Shown: one piece after another, positions 1 to 10,065 of the stretch
Layout of the letters: each line of letters opens with the position of its first letter
Numbering within the stretch: position 1 is the stretch's first letter
Source of the DNA: Bradyrhizobium sp. U87765 SZCCT0048
GTDB taxonomy: Bacteria; Pseudomonadota; Alphaproteobacteria; Rhizobiales; Xanthobacteraceae
Reading direction: 5' to 3'
NCBI RefSeq assembly: GCF_018131225.1
Contig: NZ_JAFCMM010000003.1
Span: 62,001 to 126,000 of the forward strand
DNA: 64,000 nt
Made by a program: the position numbers and the translations under genes
The notes under the pieces: generated by a model
The model's input: only the letters and a program-made list of their open reading frames with translations
Told to the model about the DNA's origin: nothing
Databases searched by the model: none

Positions 1-472
1 TATCGTTGCCACGGTAACGATTGGCGAAGGCGAGACCGGTGCCGAGCGACACCTGGGCGCCGACGATGCCATGACCGCCGTAGAAATTCTTCTCCTTGCT
101 GAACATGTGCATGGAGCCGCCCTTGCCCTTGGAGTAGCCGCCGCGCCGGCCGGTCAACTCCGCCATGACGCCGTTGGCGTCCATGCCGCAAGCCAGCATG
201 TGGCCGTGATCACGATATCCCGTGATGATCTGGTCGCCTTCCTTCAGCGCCATCTGCACGCCGACGACGACCGCTTCCTGGCCGATGTAGAGATGGCAGA
301 AACCACCGATGGCGCCCATGCCGTAGAGCTGACCCGCCTTCTCTTCGAAGCGCCGGATCAGCAACATCTCGCGCAGCGCGCTGAGTTCCTGCTCCTTGGT
401 GAACTTGAGATTTGCGATGGGGCGGGCGCCATTCCCCGCCTCCTGAGCGACGCTTTTCTTGGCAGCGGCCAT
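1..472 (-). CDS. pdhA: Pyruvate dehydrogenase E1 component, alpha subunit (partial, 5' part)
   Basis: The reading frame begins with ATG at 472 (MAAAKKSVAQEAGNGARP) and runs off the left edge, so only about 157 N-terminal residues are present. It contains FTKEQELSALREMLLIRRFE, then GQLYGMGAIGGFCHLYIGQEA, YRDHGHMLACG and GGSMHMFSKEKNFYGGHGIV, all typical of the thiamine-diphosphate-dependent E1 alpha subunit. This subunit decarboxylates pyruvate and passes the acetyl group to E2 lipoyl domains in the cytoplasmic pyruvate dehydrogenase complex. It lies downstream of eno and ftsB on the same strand, the usual eno-ftsB-pdhA order of the group. The frame is clean within the window. Confidence 0.95.
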   Translation of the reverse strand, partial: MAAAKKSVAQEAGNGARPIANLKFTKEQELSALREMLLIRRFEEKAGQLYGMGAIGGFCHLYIGQEAVVVGVQMALKEGDQIITGYRDHGHMLACGMDANGVMAELTGRRGGYSKGKGGSMHMFSKEKNFYGGHGIVGAQVSLGTGLAFANRYRGND

Positions 473-793
473 GATCAATCCGGATGAGAGAAGAAGACTG
501 TGGGTGGTTCTGTCTACCTTAACTCCAACGGACGTGAAAGCCGTGTATGCCGCCACGCGAACAACTCATCTCGCACTGCAGCGACGATCACAGCGGCGCG
601 CACGAAATTTGTGCAAGCAATTCGATCGCATTTTGAAATTTAACGCACGACACTGCGGTGAGGCGACGCAGTCTGCCGGGCACGCGCGATCGTTCGCGCG
701 CATATGAAACAGAATCTCACGCGATCGGAAAATTCCTGTCGCAGGTCAGAGCTGTCATGCGCGACAGGCGAGTCTCGCCGGGACGCTGGCGTA
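473..793. other. Intergenic region between ftsB and pdhA
   Basis: These 321 bases separate the ftsB stop from the pdhA start, both on the minus strand. They must hold the pdhA promoter, but no convincing -35/-10 pair stands out. Open frames here are short, rich in Arg/Ser and resemble no family. No RNA gene or clear terminator was seen. Confidence 0.5.
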
Positions 794-1108
794 TCAGTGC
801 GCGACCATGCGCACGACATCGCGCGGATTGGCGAAGTCGAGCTGATAGCGCGCGCGCTCGTCCAGCATGTCGGGATCGAGGCGATCGGAGCGCAGCAGCG
901 AGACGCGATGCTCGGCGTCCGCCCGCTCCTTCTTCAGGCGCGCGAGCTCGTTGGTGAGCGCGACGATTTCCTGGTCGAGCTCGACGCGCGCGGTCAGGCC
1001 GTAACGGCCTGTGTAGGCGTTGATGCCGAAATATGCGATCATCGCCGCCGCCATCGCATAGAGGGCGAGCCCGGTCATGATCGCTTTGAGGCGGCTGCGG
1101 GAAACCAT
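794..1108 (-). CDS. ftsB: Septum formation initiator FtsB (DivIC family)
   Basis: A 104-residue protein with a short basic N-terminus, one membrane segment at about residues 9-28 (LKAIMTGLALYAMAAAMIAYF) and a following charged heptad region (EIVALTNELARLKKERADAE, about 47-66) that predicts a coiled coil. This is the FtsB/DivIC architecture: a bitopic inner-membrane protein that joins FtsL and FtsQ in the divisome. Position between eno and pdhA supports the call, since this order is widespread in Hyphomicrobiales. Length matches the family. Confidence 0.9.
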   Translation of the reverse strand: MVSRSRLKAIMTGLALYAMAAAMIAYFGINAYTGRYGLTARVELDQEIVALTNELARLKKERADAEHRVSLLRSDRLDPDMLDERARYQLDFANPRDVVRMVAH

Positions 1109-1154
1109 GGCGGTACGATGCCGCGACGCAGTTAACGTTCTCTGAAGAGCCCCG

Positions 1155-1196
1155 TGAAAAGCAAAACGGCGGCCGTGCGGATCGCACGACCACCGT
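1155..1196 (-). terminator. Intrinsic terminator after eno
   Basis: On the minus strand an imperfect 14-bp stem (arms 1183-1196 and 1166-1179, two G-U pairs, loop ATC) is followed by TTTTGCTTTTC. It starts 55 bases past the eno stop and lies before ftsB, so ftsB probably has its own promoter or depends on read-through. Confidence 0.75.
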
Positions 1197-1251
1197 CATC
1201 TGCATCATCCGGCCGCCGGGCTTGCCCGGCAGATTCTGCTTCAGTTCATGT

Positions 1252-2553
1252 TCAGTTCTTGCCGAAGCGGGCCGCCGCGCCCTTGATCGCGGCGAGGCCA
1301 CCGTAGCGCGCCTGGGTTCCCAGCTCCTGCTCGATGCGCAGCAACTGGTTGTACTTGGCAGTGCGGTCGGAGCGCGCCAGAGAGCCGGTCTTGATCTGGC
1401 CGCAGCCGGTGGCGACGGCGAGGTCGGCGATGGTGGAATCCTCGGTCTCGCCGGAGCGGTGCGACATCACCGCGGTGTAGGCGGCCTTGTAGGCCATCTC
1501 GATCGCCGCCAGCGTCTCGGTCAGCGTACCAATCTGGTTGACCTTGACCAGGATCGAGTTGGCGCGGCCATGCTTGATGCCGTCGGCAAGACGCGTGACG
1601 TTGGTGACGAACAGGTCGTCGCCGACCAGCTGGCACTTGCTGCCGACGATGTCGGTGAGCTCCTTCCAGCCGTCCATGTCGTCCTCGGACATGCCGTCCT
1701 CGATCGACACGATCGGATAGCGCGCGACGAGATCGGCGAGATACTGCGCCTGCTCGGACCGCGTGCGGGTCTTGCCCTCGCCGCCATAGACGTATTTGCC
1801 GTCCTTGAAGAACTCGGTCGAGGCGCAGTCGAGCGCCAGCATGACGTCCTCGCCGGCCTTGTAGCCGGCCTTGCCGATCGCACTCATCACGAACTCGAGG
1901 GCTGCGTCTGCCGACGGCAGGTTCGGCGCGAAGCCGCCTTCGTCACCGACATTGGTGTTGTGGCCGGCTTTCTTCAGCTCGCCCTTGAGCGTGTGGAAGA
2001 TCTCGGCGCCGCAGCGCAGGGCCTCGGCGAAGCTCTTGGCGCCGACGGGCATGATCATGAATTCCTGGAAGTCGATAGGATTGTCGGCGTGGACGCCGCC
2101 ATTGATGATGTTCATCATCGGCACCGGCAGGGTGCGCGCCGAGGTGCCGCCGACATAGCGGTAGAGCGGCAGGGCGCTGGCTTCCGCCGCGGCCTTGGCG
2201 ACCGCCAGCGACACGCCGAGGATGGCGTTGGCGCCGAGCCGGCTCTTGTTGGGTGTGCCGTCGAGGGCGATCAGGGTCTCGTCGATCAGCACCTGCTCCT
2301 CGGCGTCCATGCCGCCGATGGCCTCGAGGATCTCGCCGTTGACCGCCGCGACCGCCTTCTGCACGCCCTTGCCGAGATAGCGGGCCTTGTCGCCGTCGCG
2401 CAGTTCCACCGCCTCGTGGGCGCCGGTCGAGGCGCCCGACGGCACCGCAGCCCGCCCGAGCGAGCCATCCTCCAGCACCACGTCGACTTCGACGGTCGGA
2501 TTGCCGCGGCTGTCGAGAATTTCGCGGCCGATGATGTCAATAATGGCGGTCAT
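1252..2553 (-). CDS. eno: Enolase (phosphopyruvate hydratase)
   Basis: A 433-residue protein, normal for bacterial enolase, converting 2-phosphoglycerate to phosphoenolpyruvate. The N-terminus (IDIIGREILDSRGNPTVEVDV) and GASTGAHEAVELRDGD are family signatures. Metal ligands and catalytic residues sit in ALDCASTEFF, SIEDGMSEDDMDGW, LVKVNQIGTLTETL and SHRSGETEDSTIADLAV. The start is the ATG at 2553, giving the conserved N-terminus. A strong terminator follows the gene at 1155-1196. Confidence 0.98.
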   Translation of the reverse strand: MTAIIDIIGREILDSRGNPTVEVDVVLEDGSLGRAAVPSGASTGAHEAVELRDGDKARYLGKGVQKAVAAVNGEILEAIGGMDAEEQVLIDETLIALDGTPNKSRLGANAILGVSLAVAKAAAEASALPLYRYVGGTSARTLPVPMMNIINGGVHADNPIDFQEFMIMPVGAKSFAEALRCGAEIFHTLKGELKKAGHNTNVGDEGGFAPNLPSADAALEFVMSAIGKAGYKAGEDVMLALDCASTEFFKDGKYVYGGEGKTRTRSEQAQYLADLVARYPIVSIEDGMSEDDMDGWKELTDIVGSKCQLVGDDLFVTNVTRLADGIKHGRANSILVKVNQIGTLTETLAAIEMAYKAAYTAVMSHRSGETEDSTIADLAVATGCGQIKTGSLARSDRTAKYNQLLRIEQELGTQARYGGLAAIKGAAARFGKN

Positions 2554-2688
2554 GGAGATCCCTTTGGAGCTGCAGGTCGGAAAACGCAGGTGCTTCTACA
2601 GGAAGCGCCGCGGGCGGAAAAGGCCGCCGGCCACGGTCCCGCGTGACCCGGGCGTTTGGATTAGGTATCAGGGCTTTACGGAGACCAT

Positions 2689-3177
2689 ATGATGCCACGC
2701 AAGCCACGTTCAGCCGCCCCCGCGCCCGCCTCTGCGCCCCTGCAGCTCGGCCGGGAAACCCACCTGCCCAACTCCCCGGACGAGGCCAGGCTCGACCGCA
2801 TTCCCAATCCCCAGGCCGACACCGACTACCTGGTGCGCTTCACCACGCCCGAATTCACATCGATCTGCCCGGTCACCGGACAGCCCGACTTCGCGCATAT
2901 CGTCATCGACATGGCGCCTGGCCCGTTTCTGGTCGAATCCAAATCGCTGAAGCTGTACCTGCTCAGCTTCCGCAACCACGGCGCCTTCCACGAGGACTGC
3001 ACGGTGGCGATCGGCAAGCGGCTGGTGAAGGAGATCAAGCCCAAGTTCCTGCGGATCGGGGGCTACTGGTACCCGCGCGGCGGCATTCCGATCGACGTGT
3101 TCTGGCAGACCGGCAAGCTGCCCAAGGGGCTGTGGCTGCCGGACCAGGGCGTCACGCCCTATCGCGGCCGCGGCTGA
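2689..3177 (+). CDS. queF: NADPH-dependent 7-cyano-7-deazaguanine reductase QueF
   Basis: A 162-residue protein of the short, single-domain QueF type, which reduces the nitrile preQ0 to the amine preQ1 on the route to queuosine in tRNA. The nucleophilic Cys is C60 in the motif TSICPVTGQPDF, with the catalytic Asp at D67. The substrate-binding ESKSLKLYLLSFRNHGAFHE follows, then the EDC motif. Two ATG codons are adjacent (2689 and 2692); either could be used. The gene stands alone on the plus strand between eno and kdsA, with REP-like palindromes just downstream. Confidence 0.95.
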   Translation: MMPRKPRSAAPAPASAPLQLGRETHLPNSPDEARLDRIPNPQADTDYLVRFTTPEFTSICPVTGQPDFAHIVIDMAPGPFLVESKSLKLYLLSFRNHGAFHEDCTVAIGKRLVKEIKPKFLRIGGYWYPRGGIPIDVFWQTGKLPKGLWLPDQGVTPYRGRG

Positions 3178-3244
3178 CCCGCGGCCGCTCCAAGCGGGCC
3201 TTGAAGTCTGATTGAAAACGCCAACGCCGACCCAAATTTTTGTC

Positions 3245-3323
3245 GTCGCCGGGCTTGTCCCGGCGACCCCGGCAAGGGAGGCACTACATCCCTGAGCGGG
3301 ATGGCCGGGACGAGCCCGGCCAT
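3245..3323. repeat. Pair of REP-like palindromes between convergent queF and kdsA
   Basis: Two perfect 9-bp inverted repeats lie 33 bases apart. The first has arms at 3245-3253 (GTCGCCGGG) and 3259-3267, loop CTTGT. The second has arms at 3301-3309 (ATGGCCGGG) and 3315-3323, loop ACGAG. They share the CCGGG core and are in opposite orientation, as in BIME-type pairs. Neither is followed by a T-run. They may act as a two-way transcript end for queF and kdsA. Confidence 0.6.
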
Positions 3324-3376
3324 GGCAGAGAAAGTTGGAACAGGCTGTTATTTAAACATGGCCTGACATCAGTCTC

Positions 3377-4240
3377 TTAGATCGCGCCCGTCCGGGTGTC
3401 CGACTTGGCAAGCTGGTCGAACGCCATCAGCGTCCTGACCAGCCCTTCGAACTCTTTCAGCGGCACCATGTTGGGGCCGTCGGAGGGGGCATGGTCGGGA
3501 TCGGGGTGGGTCTCGATGAACACGCCGGCAACGCCGACCGCGACGGCGGCCCGCGCCAGCACTGGCACGAACTCGCGCTCGCCGCCCGAGGATCCACCCT
3601 TCCCGCCGGGCTGCTGCACCGAATGGGTGGCGTCGAAGATCACCGGGGCGCCGGTGGTGCGGGCGAGGATCGGCAGCGCCCGCATGTCGGACACCAGCGT
3701 GTTGTAGCCGAAGGACGCGCCGCGCTCGGTGACCATGACGTTGCGGTTGCCGCCGCTGGTCAGCTTGGCCACGACATTGCTCATGTCCCATGGCGCCAGG
3801 AACTGGCCCTTCTTGACGTTCACCACCTTGCCGGTGGCCGCGGCGGCCAGCAGCAGGTCGGTCTGGCGGCACAGAAACGCCGGGATCTGCAGCACGTCCA
3901 CGGCCTGCGCGACGCGGGCGCACTGCTCGATCTCATGCACGTCGGTCAGTACCGGCAGGCCGAGCGAGGAGCGGATCTCGGCGAACACTGGCAGCGCCTG
4001 GTCGAGGCCGATGCCACGGGCACCGGACACGCTGGTACGGTTGGCCTTGTCGAACGAGGTCTTGTAGACGAGGCCGACGCCAAGCCGCACCGCGATCTCC
4101 TTGAGCGCCGACGCGACCTCGAGCGCATGCGCGCGGCTTTCCAGCTGACACGGGCCGGCGATGATCGACAGAGGCAGGGCGTTGCCGAAACGGACCGCCC
4201 CGACGGCGACGTCCGGAGCTGCGGAAACGTTGGCGGTCAC
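3377..4240 (-). CDS. kdsA: 2-dehydro-3-deoxyphosphooctonate aldolase (KDO-8-P synthase)
   Basis: A 287-residue enzyme that condenses phosphoenolpyruvate with arabinose-5-phosphate to give KDO-8-phosphate, the precursor of the inner-core sugar of lipopolysaccharide. Family motifs include IAGPCQLESRAHALEVA, YKTSFDKANRTSVSGARG and the hallmark FDATHSVQQPGGKGGSSGG. Translation appears to begin at GTG (4240); no nearby ATG preserves the N-terminus. The gene heads a minus-strand stretch and shares its envelope role with the lpx genes further along. Confidence 0.97.
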   Translation of the reverse strand: MTANVSAAPDVAVGAVRFGNALPLSIIAGPCQLESRAHALEVASALKEIAVRLGVGLVYKTSFDKANRTSVSGARGIGLDQALPVFAEIRSSLGLPVLTDVHEIEQCARVAQAVDVLQIPAFLCRQTDLLLAAAATGKVVNVKKGQFLAPWDMSNVVAKLTSGGNRNVMVTERGASFGYNTLVSDMRALPILARTTGAPVIFDATHSVQQPGGKGGSSGGEREFVPVLARAAVAVGVAGVFIETHPDPDHAPSDGPNMVPLKEFEGLVRTLMAFDQLAKSDTRTGAI

Positions 4241-4285
4241 GGGCGATCCTTTCGGGGGTACGGGCTCACGTTGCGCGGGCGGCGC

Positions 4286-4612
4286 TTACTTCACCGCCGA
4301 GAACGCGGTCGGCGCCAGGAACTGGTTGGCGATGCGATCGACGATCTGGCCGTCCTTCTCGGTTTCGGCGCGGGCGGTCGTCCACTCCGGATCGGCGACA
4401 AACGCATTCCAGCGCTTCTCGCGATCGGCAAGCGAGTCCCAGGCGAGCAGATAGGTCAGCGTCTGGTTGGATTCGCCAATCAGCGTGGTGAAGAAACCAG
4501 CCTGGCGAATGCCGTGCTTCTCGAACAGCTTCAGCGTGATGGTCTCGAAACGCTTGAGCAGCGCCGGCAGACGACCGGGCACGCAGTGATAGGTACGCAT
4601 TTCGTAGATCAT
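4286..4612 (-). CDS. NIPSNAP family protein
   Basis: A 108-residue small protein beginning MIYEMRTYHCVPGRLPALLKRF, followed by TLKLFEKHG, GFFTTLIGESNQTLTYLLAWDS and REKRWNAFVADPEW. This is the ferredoxin-like (dimeric alpha/beta barrel) NIPSNAP domain. The biochemical role in bacteria is not established. It lies 45 bases upstream of kdsA on the same strand and downstream of pyrG. No signal peptide or membrane segment is seen. Confidence 0.85.
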   Translation of the reverse strand: MIYEMRTYHCVPGRLPALLKRFETITLKLFEKHGIRQAGFFTTLIGESNQTLTYLLAWDSLADREKRWNAFVADPEWTTARAETEKDGQIVDRIANQFLAPTAFSAVK

Positions 4613-4736
4613 CGGGCTTTTCCCCTTGTTCTGATGGTTGGAGGACCATGCATGCGGCGCCGGACCATCCGGCGCAGGCGCGCTGTTGTCGCAGCAATCC
4701 GCGGAACCGTCAAAGCCGGCCGCAGCGGGGCAGCCG

Positions 4737-6368
<1,632 letters not shown>

Positions 6369-6392
6369 GGGACCTTACCTTTAACGCTCCGC

Positions 6393-6503
6393 GCGCGATT
6401 CGCAAAACGAATCGCGCTTTGCCGTGACCAGAATTCTAAGCTGTGGGTGACTTCGAAAACGAAGTCATTTCAAGTAGTTCGGGCGACCTTTTCAGATCGC
6501 CCG
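6393..6503. repeat. Cluster of three perfect hairpins in the secG-pyrG gap
   Basis: Three inverted repeats follow one another: 6393-6402/6408-6417 (10 bp, GCGCGATTCG, loop CAAAA), 6448-6455/6460-6467 (8 bp, TGACTTCG, loop AAAA) and 6480-6486/6497-6503 (7 bp, CGGGCGA, loop of 10). The first two share the TTCG/CGAA stem end around an A-rich loop. None has a T-run on the minus strand. They lie just upstream of pyrG, so a leader or RNA-stability role is possible, as is a dispersed repeat. Confidence 0.55.
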
Positions 6504-6532
6504 GAACCAGGACAGCCGATGGCTGCAATGCG

Positions 6533-6913
6533 TTATTGCGAGCGCGGCGGTTGCGGTGCCGACGGGGCCTGCGCAGGCTCCTGCTTCTGGAGCTGATCGA
6601 GAATGCCGCCGCTCGTCGACGGCGCCACCGGCGTCGCCGATCCGGGCGCCGAAATCGGCGCCGGGCCGGGATTGAGGATCGAGGCCGGCTTGCGCTCGTA
6701 GCTCGCGAGCCACGACAGGAACAGGCTGGTCAGGAAAAACCCGGCCGCCAGGATCGCCGTGGTCCGGGTCAGAAGATTCGCCGTGCCCCGGCTGGTCATG
6801 AAACCGCCGCCGCTGCCGATCCCGAGCCCGCCGCCTTCCGAGCGCTGCAGCAGCACCGCCCCGATCAGGGCAGCCACGATCATGAGATGAATGACGATAA
6901 TGACGGTCTGCAT
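6533..6913 (-). CDS. secG: Preprotein translocase subunit SecG
   Basis: A 126-residue inner-membrane protein, part of the SecYEG channel. The first membrane segment is at about residues 2-21 (QTVIIVIHLMIVAALIGAVL), followed by the conserved QRSEGGGLGIGSGGG loop and MTSRGTANLLTRTTAILAAGFF leading into the second segment. The C-terminal 50 residues are Pro/Ala/Gln-rich and poorly conserved, normal for alphaproteobacterial SecG. It sits between tpiA and pyrG on the same strand, the usual tpiA-secG-pyrG order. Confidence 0.95.
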   Translation of the reverse strand: MQTVIIVIHLMIVAALIGAVLLQRSEGGGLGIGSGGGFMTSRGTANLLTRTTAILAAGFFLTSLFLSWLASYERKPASILNPGPAPISAPGSATPVAPSTSGGILDQLQKQEPAQAPSAPQPPRSQ

Positions 6914-7072
6914 CTGATCCTTCCGTCACACACGATTCTCCGCCGTGACGTCGGCGATCAGAAGCGCTTGCGGGAGTTGAGGTTGCGCGGTGTCTACACG
7001 ATGGAAGCCGGGATGGCCACCCCTCACGCGCGAAACGCGGGCGGTGGCCAGCGGTTTTCCGCCGCCCCTCAT

Positions 7073-7828
7073 CTAGGGACAGGCTTTTGCGATCGCAAGG
7101 AAATCGGCAGCCTTGAGGCTCGCGCCCCCGACCAGCGCGCCATTGACGTTCGCGACCGCCATCAGCTCGGCCGCGTTCGAGGGCTTGACCGAGCCGCCAT
7201 AGAGGATGCGGACACCAGCCCCTTCCTTACTCAGGCGTTCGTTGAGCTTTTTACGGATAAAGCCATGAACTTCCTCGACATCCTTCACCGTCGGGGTCAG
7301 CCCCGTCCCGATCGCCCAGACCGGTTCATAGGCGATGATCAGGTTCCCGGCGGTGGCGCCGTCCGGCACCGATCCAGCGAGCTGGGCGCCGACCACCGCG
7401 AGCGCCTCGCCGGCGTCGCGCTGCTCCCGCGTCTCACCGACGCAGACGATCGCGACGAGGCCAGCTCGCCAGGCGGCCTGCGCCTTGGCCTGGACCACCG
7501 CATCGCTCTCGCCATGGTCGGTGCGGCGCTCGGAGTGGCCGACGATCACCGCGGTCGCCCCGGCATCCGCCAGCATCTCCGCCGAGACGTCGCCGGTATG
7601 GGCGCCTGATGCCGCCGTGTGACAGTCCTGACCACCGAGCGCCGCCCTGGAATTGGCCACCACACCCGCGGCACGCGACAGCAGCGTCGCCGGCGGACAG
7701 ATCATCAGGTCGACCTTGCGGCCGAGGTCGTCGGCCCCCTGCGCGATCGCCGCCAGTTCCACGGCCGACGCCTTCAGCCCGTTCATCTTCCAGTTTCCCG
7801 CGATCAGCGGACGCAGCGTGGCGGTCAT
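7073..7828 (-). CDS. tpiA: Triosephosphate isomerase
   Basis: A 251-residue TIM-barrel enzyme interconverting dihydroxyacetone phosphate and glyceraldehyde-3-phosphate. The ATG at 7828 gives the conserved start MTATLRPLIAGNWKMNG (Asn and Lys of the active site); a longer open frame upstream has no similarity to the family. The catalytic His is in VIVGHSERRT and the catalytic Glu in IAYEPVWAIGTG, followed by phosphate-binding ILYGGSVKPSNA. Divergent from the foldase gene at 8151. Confidence 0.97.
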   Translation of the reverse strand: MTATLRPLIAGNWKMNGLKASAVELAAIAQGADDLGRKVDLMICPPATLLSRAAGVVANSRAALGGQDCHTAASGAHTGDVSAEMLADAGATAVIVGHSERRTDHGESDAVVQAKAQAAWRAGLVAIVCVGETREQRDAGEALAVVGAQLAGSVPDGATAGNLIIAYEPVWAIGTGLTPTVKDVEEVHGFIRKKLNERLSKEGAGVRILYGGSVKPSNAAELMAVANVNGALVGGASLKAADFLAIAKACP

Positions 7829-8150
7829 GGCGGCTCCCATCTTGTTGCGGTTGTCAGCTAGCAGACACACCCCCACCGCGCCAGAGCGGCCCGGCCGTCG
7901 TCCACGAACCTCGCGCCGCCGGCGGACCGCGGCCGCCGCCCTGGGGTCGTAAGGCACGACCAAAGCCATGATTTCCGTGCCGCATTTCAATCCGCCATGG
8001 CGGGGGACGCCCCGCCGGGCGCGACACAGGGCCGCTTCGGATCGGCGGCATGAGGTTGCGGGGGGTAAAGGCCGTCTTTATGATGCAAAACAACACGGTG
8101 GCGCGTATAAGGCGCGCCCGGTTCCCTGTTCTCCAGACAAGACGGTTGCG
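7829..8150. other. Divergent intergenic region tpiA / ppiD-like
   Basis: This 322-base gap holds the promoters for tpiA (left) and the foldase gene (right). The rightward promoter candidate is listed separately. No RNA gene was recognised. Open frames that extend tpiA leftward from here are Arg/Pro-rich and judged non-coding. Confidence 0.5.
8056..8084 (+). promoter_or_regulatory. Candidate housekeeping promoter of the ppiD-like gene
   Basis: TTGCGG (8056-8061) and TATGAT (8079-8084) are separated by 17 bases, close to a sigma-70 type promoter, 66 bases before the start codon. Read by eye only. Confidence 0.5.
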
Positions 8151-10061
8151 ATGCTTCGAGGAATGCGAAAAGCCTCATCCAATTGGCTCGGCAAGACCAT
8201 TATGGCCACGGTCATGGGTGTGCTGATCATCAGCTTTGGTGTCTGGGGCATCGCCGACATCTTCCGCGGCTTCGGCCAGTCGAAACTTGCCCAGATCGGC
8301 AGCGTCGAGATCTCGACCGAGCAGTTCCGCCAGCTCTATACCGACAAGCTGCAGCAGATCGGCCGCCAGTTCGGCCGCCCGCTGACCTCGGAGCAGGCCC
8401 GCGCCTTCGGCCTCGACCGCCAGTTGCTGGAGCAGACCATCGCCGAGGCCGCCCTCGACGAGGGCGCCCGCCGCATGGGTCTTGGCCAGTCCGACGCCGA
8501 GGTGCTGCGCAGCATCCAGAACGACCCGAATTTCAAAGGCGCGACCGGCAGCTTCGATCCCGGCCGTTTCGCCCAGATCATTCGCCAGTTCGGCTACACC
8601 GAGCAGCGCTATATCGCCGAGCAGCGCAAGGTGTCGCTGCGCCGGCAGATCGCCGGGACCTTCAGCGCCGACCTCGAGCCGGCCAAGACCCAGCTCGACA
8701 TCGTGAACCGCTATCAGAACGAGCAGCGCACGGTGGACTTCGTGCGCCTCGCCGCGCCGCAGGCCGGCGCCGTCGAAGCGCCCTCGCCCGAGGCGCTGGC
8801 GAGCTACTTCGACGAACACAAGGCCGCATTCCGCGCGCCGGAGTATCGCAAGATCGCCGTGGTCTTCGCCACCCCGGACGAACTCGCCAAGTGGACGGTG
8901 GTGTCCGACGAGGATGCCAGGAAGGCCTACAACGAGCGCCTCGACAGCCTGTCGACGCCGGAGAAGCGCCAGGTGTCGCAGATCGTGTTCCCGACCGCCG
9001 ACGAGGCGAAGGCGGCGCGCGAGCGCATGGCCGGCGGCCTGTCGTTCGACGACCTCGCCAGGGAGCGCAAGCTCAGCGCGGCCGACGTCGACCTCGGTCT
9101 GGTGTCGAAGTCCGCGATCATCGACAGCGCCATCGCCGACTCAGCGTTCGCGCTCAAGGCCGACGAGATCAGCCAGCCGGTGCAGGGCCGCTTCGGCGTC
9201 GCCCTGGTCAAGGTCGGCAAGATCGAGCCGGGCACCACGCCGACTTACGAACTGGTGGCCCCCAAGCTCAAGCGCGACCTCGCCGTCGAGCAGGCCAAGG
9301 CCTCGATCAGCAGCCTCTACAACAAGATGGAGGACGAGCGTGGCGGTGGCGCCACGGTCGTCGACGCCGCTCAGAAAGCCGGCCTCAAGGCGACCACCAT
9401 CGCCGCGGTCGACCGCTCCGGACGCGACCCTGCCGGCAATCAGGTTCAGGGCCTGCCGCAGGGCTTCGATCTCGTCAGCGCGGCCTTCAACAGCAACGTC
9501 AACGTTGAAACCGACCCGCAGCAATACAATGGCGGCTACCTCTGGTACGAGGTGCTCGACGTCACGCCGTCGCGCGAACGGACTCTTGACGAGGTCAAGG
9601 CAGAGGTCGAGACCCGCTGGAAGGACGACCAGATCGCGAACCGCCTGCGCGACAAGGCCAAGGACATGGTCGCCAAGCTGGACGGCGGCGCCACTCTCGC
9701 CGCCGAGGCGACCGCCGCCGGCGTCAAGGTCGAAACCTCCGCCCCGCTGAAGCGCGACAGCCGCAGCGACAGCGTGTCCGCGGCGCTGACGGAGGCCGCG
9801 TTCCGCACCGCCAAGGACGGCTACGGCCAGGCGCCGGGCGCGTCGTCGACCGAGATCATCGTCTATCGCGTGACCAGGATCGAGGTGCCGACCCTCGATG
9901 CCACGGCGGACGACGCGAAGAAGATGAAGGACGGCCTGCGCCAGACGCTCGGCGACGAACAGATCGGCCAGTACATCACCAAGCTCAAGACCGACCTCGG
10001 CGTCACCATCAATCCGACCGCGTTCGCTGTGGCGACCGGCGCAGCCAGCAGCAACAATTGA
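8151..10061 (+). CDS. Membrane-anchored periplasmic peptidyl-prolyl isomerase (PpiD/SurA type)
   Basis: A 636-residue protein. A short cytoplasmic N-terminus (MLRGMRKASSNWLGKT) leads into one membrane segment at about residues 17-35 (IMATVMGVLIISFGVWGIA); the rest is periplasmic. A SurA_N-like helical chaperone region follows (IGSVEISTEQFRQLYTDKLQ), and near the middle a parvulin-type domain can be seen (KRQVSQIVFPTADEAKAARE to VQGRFGVALVKVGKIEPG). Such proteins assist folding of secreted and outer-membrane proteins. The start ATG at 8151 is chosen because it places the membrane anchor correctly; the frame upstream is longer. trpD begins 5 bases after the stop. Confidence 0.9.
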   Translation: MLRGMRKASSNWLGKTIMATVMGVLIISFGVWGIADIFRGFGQSKLAQIGSVEISTEQFRQLYTDKLQQIGRQFGRPLTSEQARAFGLDRQLLEQTIAEAALDEGARRMGLGQSDAEVLRSIQNDPNFKGATGSFDPGRFAQIIRQFGYTEQRYIAEQRKVSLRRQIAGTFSADLEPAKTQLDIVNRYQNEQRTVDFVRLAAPQAGAVEAPSPEALASYFDEHKAAFRAPEYRKIAVVFATPDELAKWTVVSDEDARKAYNERLDSLSTPEKRQVSQIVFPTADEAKAARERMAGGLSFDDLARERKLSAADVDLGLVSKSAIIDSAIADSAFALKADEISQPVQGRFGVALVKVGKIEPGTTPTYELVAPKLKRDLAVEQAKASISSLYNKMEDERGGGATVVDAAQKAGLKATTIAAVDRSGRDPAGNQVQGLPQGFDLVSAAFNSNVNVETDPQQYNGGYLWYEVLDVTPSRERTLDEVKAEVETRWKDDQIANRLRDKAKDMVAKLDGGATLAAEATAAGVKVETSAPLKRDSRSDSVSAALTEAAFRTAKDGYGQAPGASSTEIIVYRVTRIEVPTLDATADDAKKMKDGLRQTLGDEQIGQYITKLKTDLGVTINPTAFAVATGAASSNN

Positions 10062-10065
10062 TCCC

